Notes: generated by a model not told the origin, from the letters alone. Shown: positions 1 through 13,684, counted from the stretch's first letter. The stretch is DNA of 64,000 bases from Neodiprion pinetum (GCF_021155775.2 NC_060233.1:8062782-8126781); one strand, 5' to 3'. Numbers and translations are program-made.

Positions 1-230
1 AGAGGTGTAAAGGCCGGCGATATGATCTACAGGTGCCGGAAAGCAAAAGAGATTGGCGAATTACTTGAACTACGTGATATAACAGACAAGGAACTCTGCA
101 CAGCGAGTAGATGAGGAGAGGAGGAAAACACCTCCGTCCCAGTCTTTGCGCCTCCCCGCAATAAAGTTCAACAGCACCCCTCTTTCGTTCTTCACCTTAT
201 ACACCGCCGGCTTTTCACTTATTCATGAAA

Positions 231-273
231 CGACGACGACGACGAGGAGGTGGAGGAGGAGGAGGAGGAGGAC
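231..273. repeat. GAC/GGA trinucleotide repeat
   Basis: A CGA/GAC run passes into a GGA run; it encodes arginine- or glycine-only frames and is not evidence of a gene. Confidence 0.9.
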
Positions 274-1455
274 GTTTATACCGCGTGCGGCAACGGCAAA
301 CAAGCAAGCAAACAGGGAGGCGAGCAGGCGACACTTCCGGAAACTCAATGAATTTCTTATATATATATAATTCAACGAGCTTCGTTGAAACAAGTAATGC
401 CTTATAAGTATTCGAATAGGGTCAGGTAGATATTACCTACACCTGCAATTCACTGCAATATCGCGTTACGTGTTGCAATAATTTCCCCGCGTATCAATTT
501 CGTAAAATTAGACCGTTTCAACTACATTTCTTTTACTTTACAAACCGTACGTGTAACGGTGAGAAAGAAATTTACTCGAAAGATTACGGATGCGTGTGTG
601 CATGAATAATGAGTACGCGACGGTAGGATAATTTATATAGTTTGTGAGAGAATTGGTGGACGGGCTGAAATTTGAATAAAAAAAAATTAAGTAACGAATA
701 ATAGACGATTAGGCGGCATCGAAGTTCGGAAAGCGTCTAATAATACCGAGTTGTTTGGTGGCGAAACTTGAAGTAAAGAAAATCAAACTTTGGAGAAACG
801 TGAAAATTTCGACTGCTCGTAAAGCCGACGGCAAATTGCGATTGAGCAGGGTTCCGAAAGATAAAAATTCGATAGAATAAGTTTCGTCGTCAAGAAATTC
901 TGAATTTGACGCTTTCGGAACTATGCGATTTCGGTATTTCAACCCCGCCCCAAATAAACGATTGCCGAACGTAAGGCATGAATAACCGGAACGAATCACA
1001 GATTCAAGTTTCACGAAGTCTCTAACTTCATTTGTAACTAATTCACGATAACTATGCGTATAAAACATGGCGTGCGTTTGTTAACGGCACAAATCGTAAA
1101 TAATGCACAATCTGTTCTCGTTGCTCAATCCGCAGCCTGTCTCTGCATCGATGCAGTGTCTCGTAGAGATGAGAAGAGAGGAGAACGAGATAGAGAAAGA
1201 GAGACTGGTTATAGTTAATGAATGAAGAGTAGCCGCCGCCTACAGGATGCCTCGAAATTGGGTTACGGAGATGCGGAGAGTAACAAAAATAAATCGGGGA
1301 AGGAAGAAGAGACACACAAACTTACTGCGAGGCTAGGAAACGGAAGAGAAAGAGAAAGATAAGGAGAAAAAGAAAGAACGAACTCCGGCGCGTCATTTTT
1401 TGTCGCCGACGTATTTCGGATGCTGGATGCCGGCTGCTGCTCTTGTATATGCATA

Positions 1456-1549
1456 AGAGAGAGAGAGAGAGAGAGCGACTGAGAAAGAGCAGCGAAAAGG
1501 GGAAAGAAAGAGAGAGAAAGAAAAAGAGAAAAAGAGAGAGAGAGAGAGC
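1456..1549. repeat. GA-rich polypurine tract
   Basis: (GA)n at 1456-1475 and again at about 1533-1548, joined by an almost pure purine stretch. Such GAGA tracts can bind GAGA-type factors, but nothing here shows use. Confidence 0.9.
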
Positions 1550-3011
1550 AATCCGAGATACCAAAGCGTGCGTGCCGGTCCAGCAATGCGTTACCATATT
1601 GTCGTTTCGTTTCGTTTCGTTCATTTCGTTCAGGGGCGACGTATTCTCGCGTGTAAACAATAACCGAAAGCACAGCCTGCACCGTACCAATTGTACATGT
1701 ACATACATACAAGCTGCAGTAAATAACGAAGAACGAAAAAACGTAGGAAATAAAAAATTAAAGTGCCCGCTTCGCTCGTGGCATTATTATTTATTTATTT
1801 ATTTATTTTTTTTTTTTAATTTGTACATTTATTTTTTATCGTAGTAAACAACGTTCACGACAAGTTATTGTATTGATGCAGAAAAACACGTCTTTTATTT
1901 ATTAACATTCATTTTTATCTTCTTCTTCTTCTTCTGTATGTTTGTAAATAGATGGAAGTTGTTTAAAAAGCTAAAAAAATTTGTGTGTATGTATATAAAA
2001 AATTCATTGTCCACTATTAATTGTACAGAAATTTATGAAGTAATGTTTCTCATGTTTTTCTTTAATACTTGTACGATTTATCCAGAATTTAGAGAACATG
2101 ACTGAGTATTCTAATGATCGGAAAACGGAATAATACCTCAACGGTATTTAAAAATTGTCACAAAGAAGAAGATAAATAATGTCAAATTTTTGCTATCGTC
2201 GTCCGTTTTCAGAAGTTAATCGCGTTTCTCTCCCGTTACACGCTTTATTTTTGCTTATTTCTACCATTATTTATTCACTCATTTTATCCGCACACGCGGT
2301 TATAAATCTACTCTGACTTATAAGGAAAGAAGGAAATAAAGAAAGAAAATGTGATAAAAGAAAGAGGCAGCAACAGGGCTTCCGTTCTGTTTCGACTAAC
2401 GTTTATTCAGCAGAAAGAGAGCGCGCAACGCGTCGAGATTTTCGATAGCACGCTGCTTATAACATACCGGCTGCTATCCTCGTGAACTCTGTATAATATG
2501 TATACGTACATGATATATGTATAACACACGTACATTCCGTACAACGTACATTCGTGTTGTAAGCGGCGTAAAAAACGTGTTGTTACAGAAAATGCAGGCA
2601 CGTGATCGAAGGAGTAAGACGTACGATATATGAAATACATGTTGTAGTAGATGTGGGAACGCGTATTACGTGTATAAACAGCAACAAAACCTATAGAACT
2701 AGAACCTATAGAACTAGAACCCGAGCTAGATGAAGAAGACGAAGTAAAGAAAAAAAAAAAAAAAAAAAAAGGAAGCATGTCAGGGTCCTGATTTCTCGTC
2801 TGTCATATTTACTATTATTGTACGTGCGTGGGTGTCATCGAAGGCAAAAACTGCAGCAACGAACACAACCGGACGCATCTTTCTAATGAATCCGGTGAAC
2901 CAACGATAGAACACGCAAGATTTATAAGAAATTCCCTGCTTCATTTTAACCCTTTGAGTCACACGTTATTGTGCTAGGTCAACTTTTATAACAAGATATC
3001 GCGTTCTGTGG

Positions 3012-3212
3012 TTTTTGGGGTCGCTGATTACGAATCTGAAATCAGATTTTGAAAATTCAAGACGGCGGATCCAATATTACGGACGAATATTTCAAATTTG
3101 ATCAAATACGGTGAAAAAACTCTATGCACGGGATTTATGGGTTCGATGATTTGATTTACCGTACTTAATTTTCAACGTCAGATTTCATATTCGTAATCAG
3201 CGACTCTAAAAA
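3012..3212. mobile_element. MITE-like element, about 200 bp, with terminal inverted repeats
   Basis: The left end (3012-3047) and the reverse complement of the right end (about 3177-3212) share TTTTT, then GTCGCTGATTACGAAT, then TGAAATC with few mismatches. The interior has no coding capacity. A short element with inverted ends and no open frame fits a non-autonomous DNA transposon; the superfamily is not determined and no clear target-site duplication is visible. Confidence 0.65.
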
Positions 3213-3696
3213 CTCGTGATTTCTACAAAACATGTATTCTATTATTATTACATGTATAATTTTAGAAACACTGGAGTAAAAATTACTACATACTACCAAA
3301 TTAACGATTTTGTTTAAAAAAAAAAAAAAAAAACAAACCCTCACAGACTGGCAACTACACACGTTTTTGGGATGCAAAAAGAGGCTCTTTGGATAGTTTC
3401 TCTCTTATTTATCACGATCGACGATCACATGTCGTCTTCAGCCGCTCTCTTTTTTCCGGTTGTTTGCACCTTGAATTGTCCTTGACTTCGATTATAAACG
3501 ATAGAGAACTTTGACCCGTGCATCGGCATCAGCATCAGGCATAAACAGTGAGAACACCGTTTCACGTTTGACTGACGGACGGAAACACGTTCGTATATGT
3601 ATGTGTAAAAAACGTTATATAGTGTAAACATCAGCATAGCAAAGTTGAGTGCGCATTTTGATCGACGAGGAAAGGGATTCCCGCACCTCATCCTCG

Positions 3697-3716
3697 CTCT
3701 CTCTCTCTCTCTCTCT
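3697..3716. repeat. CT dinucleotide microsatellite
   Basis: Ten CT units, followed by a CTG pair. Confidence 0.9.
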
Positions 3717-4520
3717 GCTGCTGCATTGTTTCTGATCGTTAGTAAAGCTGTGCAGTGTTTCAGTGCATTACGCAGCTCTAACATTAGTTATAGCTATATT
3801 TTTTCTTATTCTTTTCACGATATGAAACTCAATACCGTGGCTTCGCTAGGGTGCCGCATGACTATTGCTCCACCTCCCTTTTTTTCATTATCTTCCTTTT
3901 CTTTTGTTCCCCTTTTTTTCTTCGTTTTTTTTTTTATTTTCCTTCCTTTTTTGTCTTCCGTGACTTTTTTCCACCCCGTCGCGCTTCCGTACCGATTATC
4001 TTATCCTGTTTACAACGTAATCTTTAGTTCAAGGGTTTCCTCGAGAAGGAGACCCCTCCTTTGGATTTCAAGTCGAAGTTATACAAGTTTAGGGCGGCGC
4101 GAAATTCCAGGGACAAAATTAAAAAAAAAAGAAAGTAATTTGATTAATAAATAAAAACTAAAAACGCCTCAACTTCACCCAGAGCATTATAAGCACATTG
4201 ACGATGATGGTAATATGATATAAGTAGGTACAATCTTCCTTCTTCTATTTTTTTGAAATGTGTTTTTTTGCCGTCTATCCTCTTCTCGTTCATTTTTATT
4301 CCTACCGAGTTTCTTGCGGCGCCCGGGCACTTTAATACGCGCGCAGGGCAGAAAACGTGAAAGCAATTTTAAAAACCGCTCGACCCCTCGTCGTCCTCGT
4401 CCTCGTCGACGATGTTACCAGCAGCAGCAGCAGGAGGAGAGCAGCTGCACTGATTTATGTTAAACGTAGCAATTAAACTTATTTTAAATGAAACTCAGCT
4501 GACCGAGAATTCAGGACCCC

Positions 4521-4562
4521 CATCATCATCGTCGTCGTCATAATCATCATCATCGTCGTTAT
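4521..4562. repeat. CAT/CGT trinucleotide tract
   Basis: Alternating CAT and CGT triplet runs; simple-sequence DNA. Confidence 0.85.
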
Positions 4563-6978
4563 CATTGACGGGGAAGAAGTCGCGATGGTCAAGAGTGGAA
4601 GAACAGGAAAATAATAATGGGGAAAAATCTACCAATGTTTGATAGATTTTTGTAGTACTGCGATAAGTAAAGCGCTGGGTATATAACAGATGGATTCAAA
4701 AGGAGAACACTGAATGCTCATCGGCTCTGATCGTTACAACAATACACGGATGACTGATGCCATCAGTCGTTATATACGATGGCTCCGGTAGCGGAATAAT
4801 CACGGATAATAGGTTCAAGTTGAGAAGATTAATTGAAAAGGCGCTACTCAGTTTGCTGGACTTATAAAACAACAAATAAAAGAGCGCACAGAGCTATGCT
4901 GTCTACGAGTTTTAAGTTTCACTAATTTTTCTACGGTAACGATGCATCATGTTTGGGGAAATTATTTATTTCCCAACATTCTGTAATAGCGAAATGTAAC
5001 GATTTTTTCCCAATTTTTAGTTACGCTAACGTCAATGTCGCGTTAGTACCTGAATACCAGAAACAATACGTCGAGGAATTCAGTTCTGTTCTCAATACAG
5101 GGTAAAATATACCTGCAGCTGATTATCTCGGTGGTAAAAATTCTTTGCTCATCGTTAGCCGAAAAAAAGGTAGCATTCTGCATATTCTGGGCTGATAAGC
5201 CTTCTCGGTAGAAGGAAATTGAATAGAATTTCCCGGAATTCTTACAGACATGATCAAATCAACAATGCAGATGGATCCTGTTTACAAATGAACGGACTTC
5301 GGTATTACTCGTTGAAAACAATTAAATTGTAAGACGTAACAACTTAACGCGTGTAACGCACGTATCGCATACCGATAGAGATAATCAGAGGTCGCATGTT
5401 TTGAAGGAAAAAACTCGCGTTTTTTTTTTTTTATTTCCCTTTCCTTTTTCCCTTGGTCTCTTTTTCTTCGGCAGTTTGTTAACAGCGACGAGTTATAAAG
5501 TCCAATGAATTTATGACTCTCGACTGAACCCGACGCGCGTGGCTTCTTCTTCTTCCGCCTCCACGAGCATCGTTGTTGCCGCACGTACGGCTGGCCGGCA
5601 GTGTTTTTTTTTTCCTCTCTTTTATCAGTCTTATACTTTTTCTACGTGCAATACCACGTCGTCCTTTGTACGTAGGTACTGTATACGTACCGTAGTCTCG
5701 AATCGACAAGAAGATTCTTAACGAAATGAAGAACGAACGAACGAACGAATGAATGAATGAAGAAAAACGCGACAGGATTCCGTAAGGTTCGAGGGAGGAT
5801 ATACCCTACGATGAGAGAAGATGAAAAAAAAAATTGGTGTTTAACACAAAGAAGCATCTGAAAAACGTTCTTTTGGTACACTTGGTGGGGAAAAAAAAAG
5901 AGCGAATGAAATTTCCACCAATAGGGAGTGAAACAGATGGAATAGAACCCGTTTTCTACAAGTACCGGTGTTTTACCAAACCGTCGCTTTTTGTCCAGTC
6001 GATGAAGGAAACGAGAACACACCGACAATAATCGGACTTTACTGTTACTTTGCAGGATAATGCAATAAACGACAATCGCCGCGACTCTCCGACCCGAGTG
6101 TTTTTCAAGGTAAAATACAGGTATGCGTGTATGTACCTCGTGATAGCCGATAGTTAGAATCAAGTCTTGCTTACCGCTGATGCGTCTCATGGCGCGTTGT
6201 GTCGTTCCTGGGTGGGTAAATATCAGTCACCTCGAATCCAGTCGGTGGTTGATGAGGTTTTCACAATTGATAAACACCATGCTAATATCACCTGAGCCTG
6301 TGACACGCGGAGGCGTTAAAAAACTGTTTAAACAACTTGGTATAACAATAACGGGTGATCGTAGTTGCGCGGCGCGTCATCGCCGTGCCAGTTTACAACC
6401 GCATGTTCATCGGAACTAAGAACAATATAAGAGTTTTTCCAGGTTACGTACTGTGCGCTGCGAATTGCGTGCGCGTGTCGCGTAAAATCGGCAGCAGGCG
6501 ATGCGACGGGTGAAAAGCACGAAGAAAACTCTCGGCGAGTTCGATTAACCGCAGCTTCCTCTTCCTCTTCCCCTCTCGCTCTCTATCTATCTCTCGCACT
6601 CCCTCTCTCACACCCCTCGTTGTACGAAATTCACCTCACTCGCGCCCGAGTCACTCGGTCATCTCGCCGAGCCGCTTGCTACGTTCCGATTACATACGAC
6701 CAGCCGCGACCGAAACTTCCCCGCAATCTCTTTATAAAACATTCATCCGCGGACGGACGCCCGTTGACAGGCTAGTGCCAGGCAGAGCCGCCAGAGTGCC
6801 GGCAGCCGTCTGGGCGAGTCCATTATTCCTATTCGCCCCCCCCTCTTCGAGCCTCGCGGACGCCATAGAGTATGATGTATATAGATGGCGCGCACTGCCG
6901 GCGGCGAAGACGGCCGAACTTTGCCGAAAGAAATGACGAGGATAATGATATAGATAGACGATGAGATTAGCTGTGATT

Positions 6979-6992
6979 CCCCCCCCCCCCCC
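6979..6992. repeat. Homopolymer of 14 C
   Basis: An uninterrupted C run; its length may be an assembly or sequencing artefact. Confidence 0.85.
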
Positions 6993-7486
6993 ATGTTGTA
7001 ATTCTTATCCGTTCTTTTTTTCAAACCGCCCTTATACGAATGCCAATTTTCACCGTTGACTTACCTCGGTATCGAATCGAAGACCTCTCCGTTTACCCGT
7101 TTGCGTCTCTCTAACTCTCGCCTCGAGCAACTGCGGTAGACTGAAGTTACTGACGTGAAACGGACATACCTACGATTGACGATTTGTATGTACTGGGAAG
7201 ATAGCGCGGCAAATAAGGGAGAGATTAGATAGTGGGTCTGAATCCTGAAATGTGGGGAAAACTGACTAAGTGTGAACTATGTACATGGAAATTACTTTCC
7301 AAAATTTCACCCATGACGCGCTAGCTGCCGCGCATTTTATACACGCGTTTATATGCGTAACAGACGTGATGACGTTCCTCGTAGTTTTATGTTCATTTCA
7401 TCAATTGTTATGCTGGTACAGTTTTCCATCGGCGATGACCGTACCTGTTTGACGAATAAAACATGCACGATGTATAATTTGCGCGC

Positions 7487-7506
7487 GTGTGTGTGTGTGT
7501 GTGTGT
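7487..7506. repeat. GT dinucleotide microsatellite
   Basis: About ten GT units preceded by GCGCGC. Confidence 0.9.
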
Positions 7507-7928
7507 TAAAGTCGTAAAACAGAATGCGGGCATTTAGACACTTAGAAGTCTGCAGGACTCGAAATAACCAATTCTCAACCGTATTAAACCAAATAAGATG
7601 TACAGCATATATGCGTAACGGCGGGTAAAACACAATAGAACTAATTAACATCAATTACCCAAGAACGCGTTGAAATGATATCACACGCACGCACACACAC
7701 ATGCATATGTGGTACTATAATATGCGTTGTCGTCATTCTATTGTGAAATCGAGAAGGGGCTGCGAATACCGTTCTACGTTAACAAATTCAAATTTGCAAT
7801 TAGACATTCATATTCACTAAAGTTGGACAGGCGGGTTTTGTCAGTTAAAGATCGTTAATTTCCAATTCATTTCCAAGCGAGCTATGAAATTGTTACAACA
7901 CGTTGATGCTTGAAGTAACATGATGAGA

Positions 7929-8136
7929 TTGAAGTTAGTAACGTTATCGTAAAGAAATATTAAGAAAAAATCACTATTTTCTCATTCAATTTTTACAATG
8001 ATTTTGAAGAAACTAGAATTGCACAATATTGACATATTTCGTTTTATTACGGTTTACTGAATTTCAAACAATTAGAAAATTGCGAGATAACGGTTTTCCT
8101 CAGCGCGAATGGTTCCGATAACTTTACTAACTTCAA
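7929..8136 (-). mobile_element. Dispersed inverted-repeat element, copy A (best preserved)
   Basis: About 208 bp. The terminal inverted repeat begins TTGAAGTTAGTAACGTTA on the left; the right end reads the same in reverse complement with one mismatch over about 20 bases. The interior is AT-rich and non-coding. In reverse complement its interior (segment GTTTGAAATTCAGTAAACCG) aligns with copies B (13261) and C (31798), so I place it on the minus strand. It fits a MITE. Confidence 0.65.
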
Positions 8137-11100
8137 CACGACGTCAAACGAGCATAGCTAATTGCGACGGGATACCAGAGCAAAATTTCACCGGCGAGTG
8201 AATTTTTTCTCACACGTTCGTTCGCGTGGAATTAATTGTCGGCTAGACTAGCGGGGTCTACGATACGGGCTTAAGGCGGACTGATAGGTCATAAGTCGAG
8301 CGTGCAGCGAGCAGCTACCTATAGAATGAGGGGATGACATTGATAAAGCGAAAGTCCCGCAGGGTGGCAGAAACGAAACTAGAACGCACTGGGCAATATC
8401 GAGTCATGCGGGTTTACCTTCGTTCCATGATCGTTAAGAATTTCGTAAAAAAGAAGTAGAAAAAGGTCAGAAAGGAAGGAAACAATGGAGTAAAATAAAA
8501 ATAGAGCGATTCTGAAACGCGCGCCCGCGCCCCATTGGCGTAGAAACTGGCACGACTGGTCAGGGTAATGGACAATTAATGTAAAAGAAATGACGGGAGG
8601 TTACTTTTGTACGCGGTATAATAACTACAGCGGTACAGTTTGCCGTGCCAATCGCTGCACCGAATCGTAAAATGAATACATACGTATACTGTAGTTGTAC
8701 GGTTGAGGAGAAAGTACAGCGGGCACAGCAAACTGCAGTGGAATAAAAACAACAAGGCGAGGTTAAAGCTGCAATTGCACGTCGTCTGTATGCCGTATAT
8801 ATCCGTTCTGAAACGATCTTTGGAACGCGGAGGACGGGTTCAAGAGATTTTCCCCCGTTCCGCGTACCTACATCTTGCAATAGACGATTTTCAGAAAACG
8901 CGTGCACGCAACAATATCCGTATGTTGTGTGAACAAAGTAGGAGCGTGTATAATGCAGTTGGGTAGAAATTGAATGCGTGCACATTTCAGTAAATACAAA
9001 GGGGAGGAGAGAACGAGAACGAGAAAACGAAAAAGAAAAGGAGAGAGTATAGACGCGGAGAGCAAAAGGAAAAACATGCGGCACCACGGAACGGATTAGG
9101 CGACGTTTCTCAGTTTTGAGAGTATAAATGGTTTATGGGCATACGCATTTCAATGGTTTCGTTCGAATATCGGGTTGCAAATGCTACGCTACTACTCTCA
9201 CTCTCTCAGACGAGAGGGAACCGAGATTTGTTTCTTTTCATGCCTCGACTCCGATTCTTTCAAAAATCCGTCAGCCCGCGCGTGCTGTGCTTCCAACACA
9301 TCAGCGACCGAATACGTTCGTCGTATACTCTGAGCGATGCACAGGGTGTCCAGTTATACCGAGACCAAAAATTCCGCCATATATCTGAAGAAATTTCAAT
9401 TTCAATCGACAATCCTGTACGGTTTCCATAGGCTCTTCTCGAGTACATCGTTACACCGTAACGCATGTCTCCTCTATACTAAGTCTCCATGGAAATGTAA
9501 CAGTGATTTTTTAATTACCCTTTTCGGATATAAGACATGGATAGAATTTTTATGAATATATTTTCCGCCAAGTAAAGTAAAATCTGCGTTTTTTCATCGC
9601 AAAGAACCGAATTTTACGACGGAAAATTATATACGTGCATATGCACATTACAAATGCTCGAAGGATTAATCGTCGGTACAAATAAACAACGACACAAACG
9701 TAGTTCATGAATTTCGGTGATTTGTCAGACTACGCGGGATGATCGGTGCAGTTTGACGTTTATACGCTCTTCCATCCATAGTCTAGAGAGTTGAAGAAGT
9801 AGTGCAACGACGCGGAGGCGTTGGCGTAATTAGTGTCGAAACGGCACCTCCCGTTCCGGGTATACGAAATCCTCGGAACGGGTTTCCCTACTGCGAAACG
9901 ATGGGTATAGGTAGCAGCGACCCGCGGCGCGAGAGAGTGTTGGTAGTGGTACGCAGGCTATAGAGTCAAGTAGAGGATTGCAGAGAACCGGTGTTGAAGC
10001 AGGGTGATCGCAGGGGGGTCGCCATGGCAACAGACCCGCGAGTTTTCCAGCCGTGTTGGTCTTCTCGGCATCCCTCTCTTCCACCCTCGCATCCATCCAT
10101 CCATCCGCACGCTCGCTTCCTGCACGACTCATTGTCAGTCAGTCAACTACGCTCTGGACTCACCACTATTTATAAGTCCGTCCCGAAGAGTACTGCTCCT
10201 CTCAGCCGATACCGCTAGGGTCATCTGGCCCTTCGGCCTGCTGCCTGCAGTCGGCGGGCGTATCGTCGCCGTTTCAGGACGCGAGGCGTCGTCTCGAGCG
10301 ATTCGAGTCGTCCGTCCGTTCGGCAGACTTCCACCAGACGTACTTGACGCGCCTCTCCCGCACTCGAGACGTTCCGATTTTAACTTTTAGGTCTTGAGAG
10401 AGTTTACTTTCGGCTTCTTATTTCCTCCGACCGCGTCGATTATAGATTATACATAGGTATAATCACATCGGTGTACGGAGTGCAGCGTCGCTATATCGTC
10501 TGTGTTTACACCTGGAGTATAGGCAGACCGTAGGCCGATCCCGATTAACGAACTTACGCCTGCACAACCGCAGTAGCTGTCGCGAGAGACCCAACCTGGT
10601 CTCTTCCCGACGGATTTTACAATATCCTCTTTACGATTAGTCTCTGGTACTATACTTTCAGCAGCTCCTGGTATACGGCCCCGGCACTCGGCCGACGCGT
10701 GTAGCGCCAGGACGGTGCGGCTCTTAGCACGAGTGTCGTCGACGTCGACGCCGACGGCGTCGTCGCCCCTCCACCTCCACCCCCCGTTACGATATCGATT
10801 GCTCCTCGGGGCTGCCAGTCTAGTCCGCGACTCGCGGATCGGCATCGTACGTATGCGCCGAACCGTTCCAAAACTTCGGATTACAGCTGTTATCGTAAAG
10901 GTTGTGGATCTGACGTCAAGTGACAAAGAGCCTGGAACGAATTGCCCTCTTCTTGGCTGGGCTGCGTATATGAGCCGACCAATCGATCCCGTCGCTCCCC
11001 GCTTCTTCTTTATACCGCATAAAACTTCTTCTTTGCTTCCTCCTATACGAATCTATCGTCCTATTCTTCCTCCACTGTTTTATTGATGCTGCAGTGAGTT

Positions 11101-13260
11101 CACTGTAAGTTATTTCAATAGCTCACAATACGCGCGGGCAGGCTTCGTTCGAAAATACCATAACTTCACGAATAACTCTCTGAAATTACTGAACCTGGGA
11201 TTGCTGGACGACGTATTATTTTCTCTCGCAAGTTACGTTGTAACTGCATTTTTCATAGGTCAAACTGCGGTGAAGATGATCTATCATTATTTATTCTCGA
11301 CTCAAACATATGATGTTCACTTTTACGTGAAAAGCGGGACGAAAGTGGCATATTATTCCCTCTTTCTTTTTTTCCCTCATCTATGAGAAAAAATTAGTAC
11401 TTAGAGAATTTGATCATAGTTAACCCACTCGCGGGAATAATCTTCGACTTTATTCCCTTGAGAAATAATATACTATTCTTTCCCCTCCAAGATCAAGAAG
11501 AATGACAGTTGAATCGCGGATGCCGCACAGTGGCATTTTACGCGAAATGTAACGGGTAGTTTCCTTCGACTTACATTTTTTTTTTTTATTTTTTAGTTAT
11601 GCCATGCATAAGTGGTTTCTTAAAAGGTCATTGGCCTTTTATGGCATTCTGTGCAATAGGGTGTATTAAATAGCAGCAGGATTTATACTGGCCATGGCAT
11701 CGTTCGCGTCGTTCGTTAGTTGAATTTTAGATTATATTACTAGTTCTCCATTCCACCTTTGGCATCGTCCCAATAACATTTAATCGAAAAACCAGTTTCT
11801 TTTTCTAAAACACCATATTCAGATGAGAATCGGTCGAGCGATACGTACATAAGTTGCAGGTAATCAATTTGAATGATTCTGAACACGTTTTACTTTCCTC
11901 TGTGATGTCTGCCAAGAAAAAAAATTGATGGAAAAAAAGTACTTTTTAACTCCGAAATAGGGTCCAAGAATGTCGGCAGGAAATCGTTGCATCTATAGCT
12001 AGACAACTTAATCCTCCTTGTATACAGATTATTCTAGAATGTAGGTCACTGCTGTGATTTGCAGGACTTTATTGTTAGAAATGACAAAGCATTACAGAGG
12101 ACAAACGCACGTTATAAGCAGGTTTTATTGATACCAAAGATTCAATATTACAAACTGGTTGCCGACAGCGTTTCCTGTAACCACAACGTACGGAACAAGC
12201 GATAATAAAAAAGAATGGTAAAACGTCAAGCTCTAGGTTGAGAAAAAAAAGAATAAAAATGATTAAATTGGGGAAAAAAAAAAAACAGGAAGTAAGAAAA
12301 TGTCGTACGAGATTGTAATATGATTCCATATAGTAACGTGATTCGAACGTTCCAATTGTCAATTGGATTGATTCTAATCAGTTGGTATTATGTTATTGGA
12401 ACAGCTCGAATAATTGCATAATAATTCCCAAGGAGTGTGTTTAATTTCACAGTCGGATTATTGCTTCACAATAATATCTTTTCTCTTCTCTCTCTTCCAC
12501 TTTTTAATATTTTTAAACTCTTGAAACAGAGCTAGTCTGAATAAATAATAAATGATAATACTTATAAGTATAAAATAACGCTAAAGCTAGAGTCACAATA
12601 ATAGTTACAATAATAGTAATATATAGTCACTTTAACAGAAAAGCATAATGCAAGAAGTTATACTATACAAATGCAACACGGAAATAAAAAAACGAGCTAT
12701 GGCGTACCAGTCGGTTATAGGTTTGTTCAATTTTAATCATAAACAGTTATTGAGTATGTGAATTCACCACACTGATTCAATTAATATATCATATGTAGGA
12801 AGCTATTGATTAAACATTTATCATCCGTAGATAGTGTGAATTTTATTCAACACGCACAGGAGCAATTGAACACTTCTCAAATTTACCTTTATTGCTTAAT
12901 TCACTATATATGAAGAAACAAAGGAAGATGTGAATCTTTAAACTGAGGTAGCCATTGAACAGACATTGCAGAATGCTAAAATGCTAAGCCAGAAAATATT
13001 TATCGAACCTAAAAAGGCTCATTAGTGGTTATTGAGTACATGTTATGGACTATGGTAGTGGATAAGAATAACTATTTCATCATTATCGTTCAACTAACAT
13101 ATCTACAAACTTATCTAACGTAGCAAGTATTATAATTGGAAGCAGAATTCACTCTGATAGTGCCAGTGGCGTTATGATTGTAAAGAAAAAAAAGTACGAA
13201 AAAAAATTTTTAATTTTATAATTTAATCATCACACCTGAATTAGCATTTTTAAGATGAGG
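8137..13260. other. Non-coding region with a GC-rich promoter-like zone
   Basis: No supported gene. Bases 9820-11100 are clearly richer in GC and CpG than the surroundings and include CATC repeats (about 10087-10106) and a TATA/initiator pair at 10171-10207. Open frames in this zone are not recognisable proteins. From 11100 on the sequence is AT-rich. Confidence 0.5.
10171..10207 (+). promoter_or_regulatory. Candidate TATA/initiator core promoter
   Basis: TATAAG at 10171-10176 is followed by CTCAGCC with the A at 10204, giving the 30-33 base spacing of a TATA box and an arthropod initiator. It sits in a locally GC-rich zone. No coding exon is visible downstream in the window, so any transcript would be non-coding here or spliced to distant exons. 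Confidence 0.35.
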
Positions 13261-13463
13261 ATGAAGTTAGGAACGTTACTGTAATGATGCATGTTCGGGA
13301 AAAATCGTTTCTTTGCACCTTTAGGAATGTTTGAAATTTAGTAAACCATGATAAACAAAACATACTCTTATTTTGAAAAGCCGACTCCTTGAAAGTTATT
13401 CTGAAATTGTGCAATAATGATTTTTTCCCTGATGTTTCATTATGTTTACGTAGCTAATTTCAG
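13261..13463 (+). mobile_element. Dispersed inverted-repeat element, copy B
   Basis: It begins ATGAAGTTAGGAACGTTACTG and contains TGAAATTTAGTAAACCATGA inside. The right end is degenerate, ending near TAGCTAATTTCA. It belongs to the same family as copies A and C, and lies just downstream of SIRT7. Confidence 0.5.
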
Positions 13464-13684
13464 TCCTATTTTTTAAGATAGAAATATTGCAGCAAGAAAT
13501 GAATAAGAATATTTTGGTTTTTCTCATGGGTTTCCTCGTTGAATAACACTATTTTGACCTGGGTGAACGTAAAACGTTATGTGGGTGCAACTGAATCGAA
13601 ATATTACATCGTTTTATTACTCAACCCTTTGTTCTTTGCTTGTCGTAATGTGTAATTTAATAATTCTTGCGTCATACTTTTTAA

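Larger units (their letters stand above)
1..3011. other. Non-coding region with simple repeats
   Basis: I see no supported gene. It holds a GAC/GGA triplet tract (231-273), a long purine tract (1456-1549), an ATTT run (about 1788-1810), a CTT run (about 1920-1934) and an A-run near 2751-2770. A 15-base unit is repeated twice around 2689-2719. Open frames here are short or run through the repeats. Confidence 0.6.
3213..7928. other. Non-coding region, partly GC-rich
   Basis: No supported gene. It contains a CT microsatellite (3697-3716), a T/C-rich tract (about 3870-3960), a CAT/CGT triplet tract (4521-4562), GAAC/GAAT tetranucleotides (about 5730-5760), a GC-richer patch with CT-rich sequence (about 6440-6930), a run of 14 C (6979-6992) and a GT microsatellite (7487-7506). 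The GC-rich patch could be a promoter or untranslated exon of a gene outside the window, but no coding frame in it is recognisable. Confidence 0.5.

Noticed and set aside
2..113. Open frame of 37 codons running in from the left edge (ends at TGA, 110-112 region)
   Set aside because: No recognised protein, short, and the likely donor (CAG|GTGCCG) is weak. It could be the tail of an exon cut by the window but cannot be supported.
1263..1712. Open frames through the GA-rich tract on both strands
   Set aside because: Serine/leucine/arginine-glutamate repeats created by the microsatellite; no family resemblance.
9342..9352. CAGGGTGTCC, resembling the end of some DNA transposons, and a loosely inverted TCACCCTGTA at 62909
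   Set aside because: The two sites are over 50 kb apart and neither has a matching inverted end nearby.
10447..10926. Minus-strand open frame of 159 codons in the GC-rich zone
   Set aside because: High GC lowers stop frequency; composition is arginine- and threonine-rich with no domain, and the opposite strand is also open (10715-11086).
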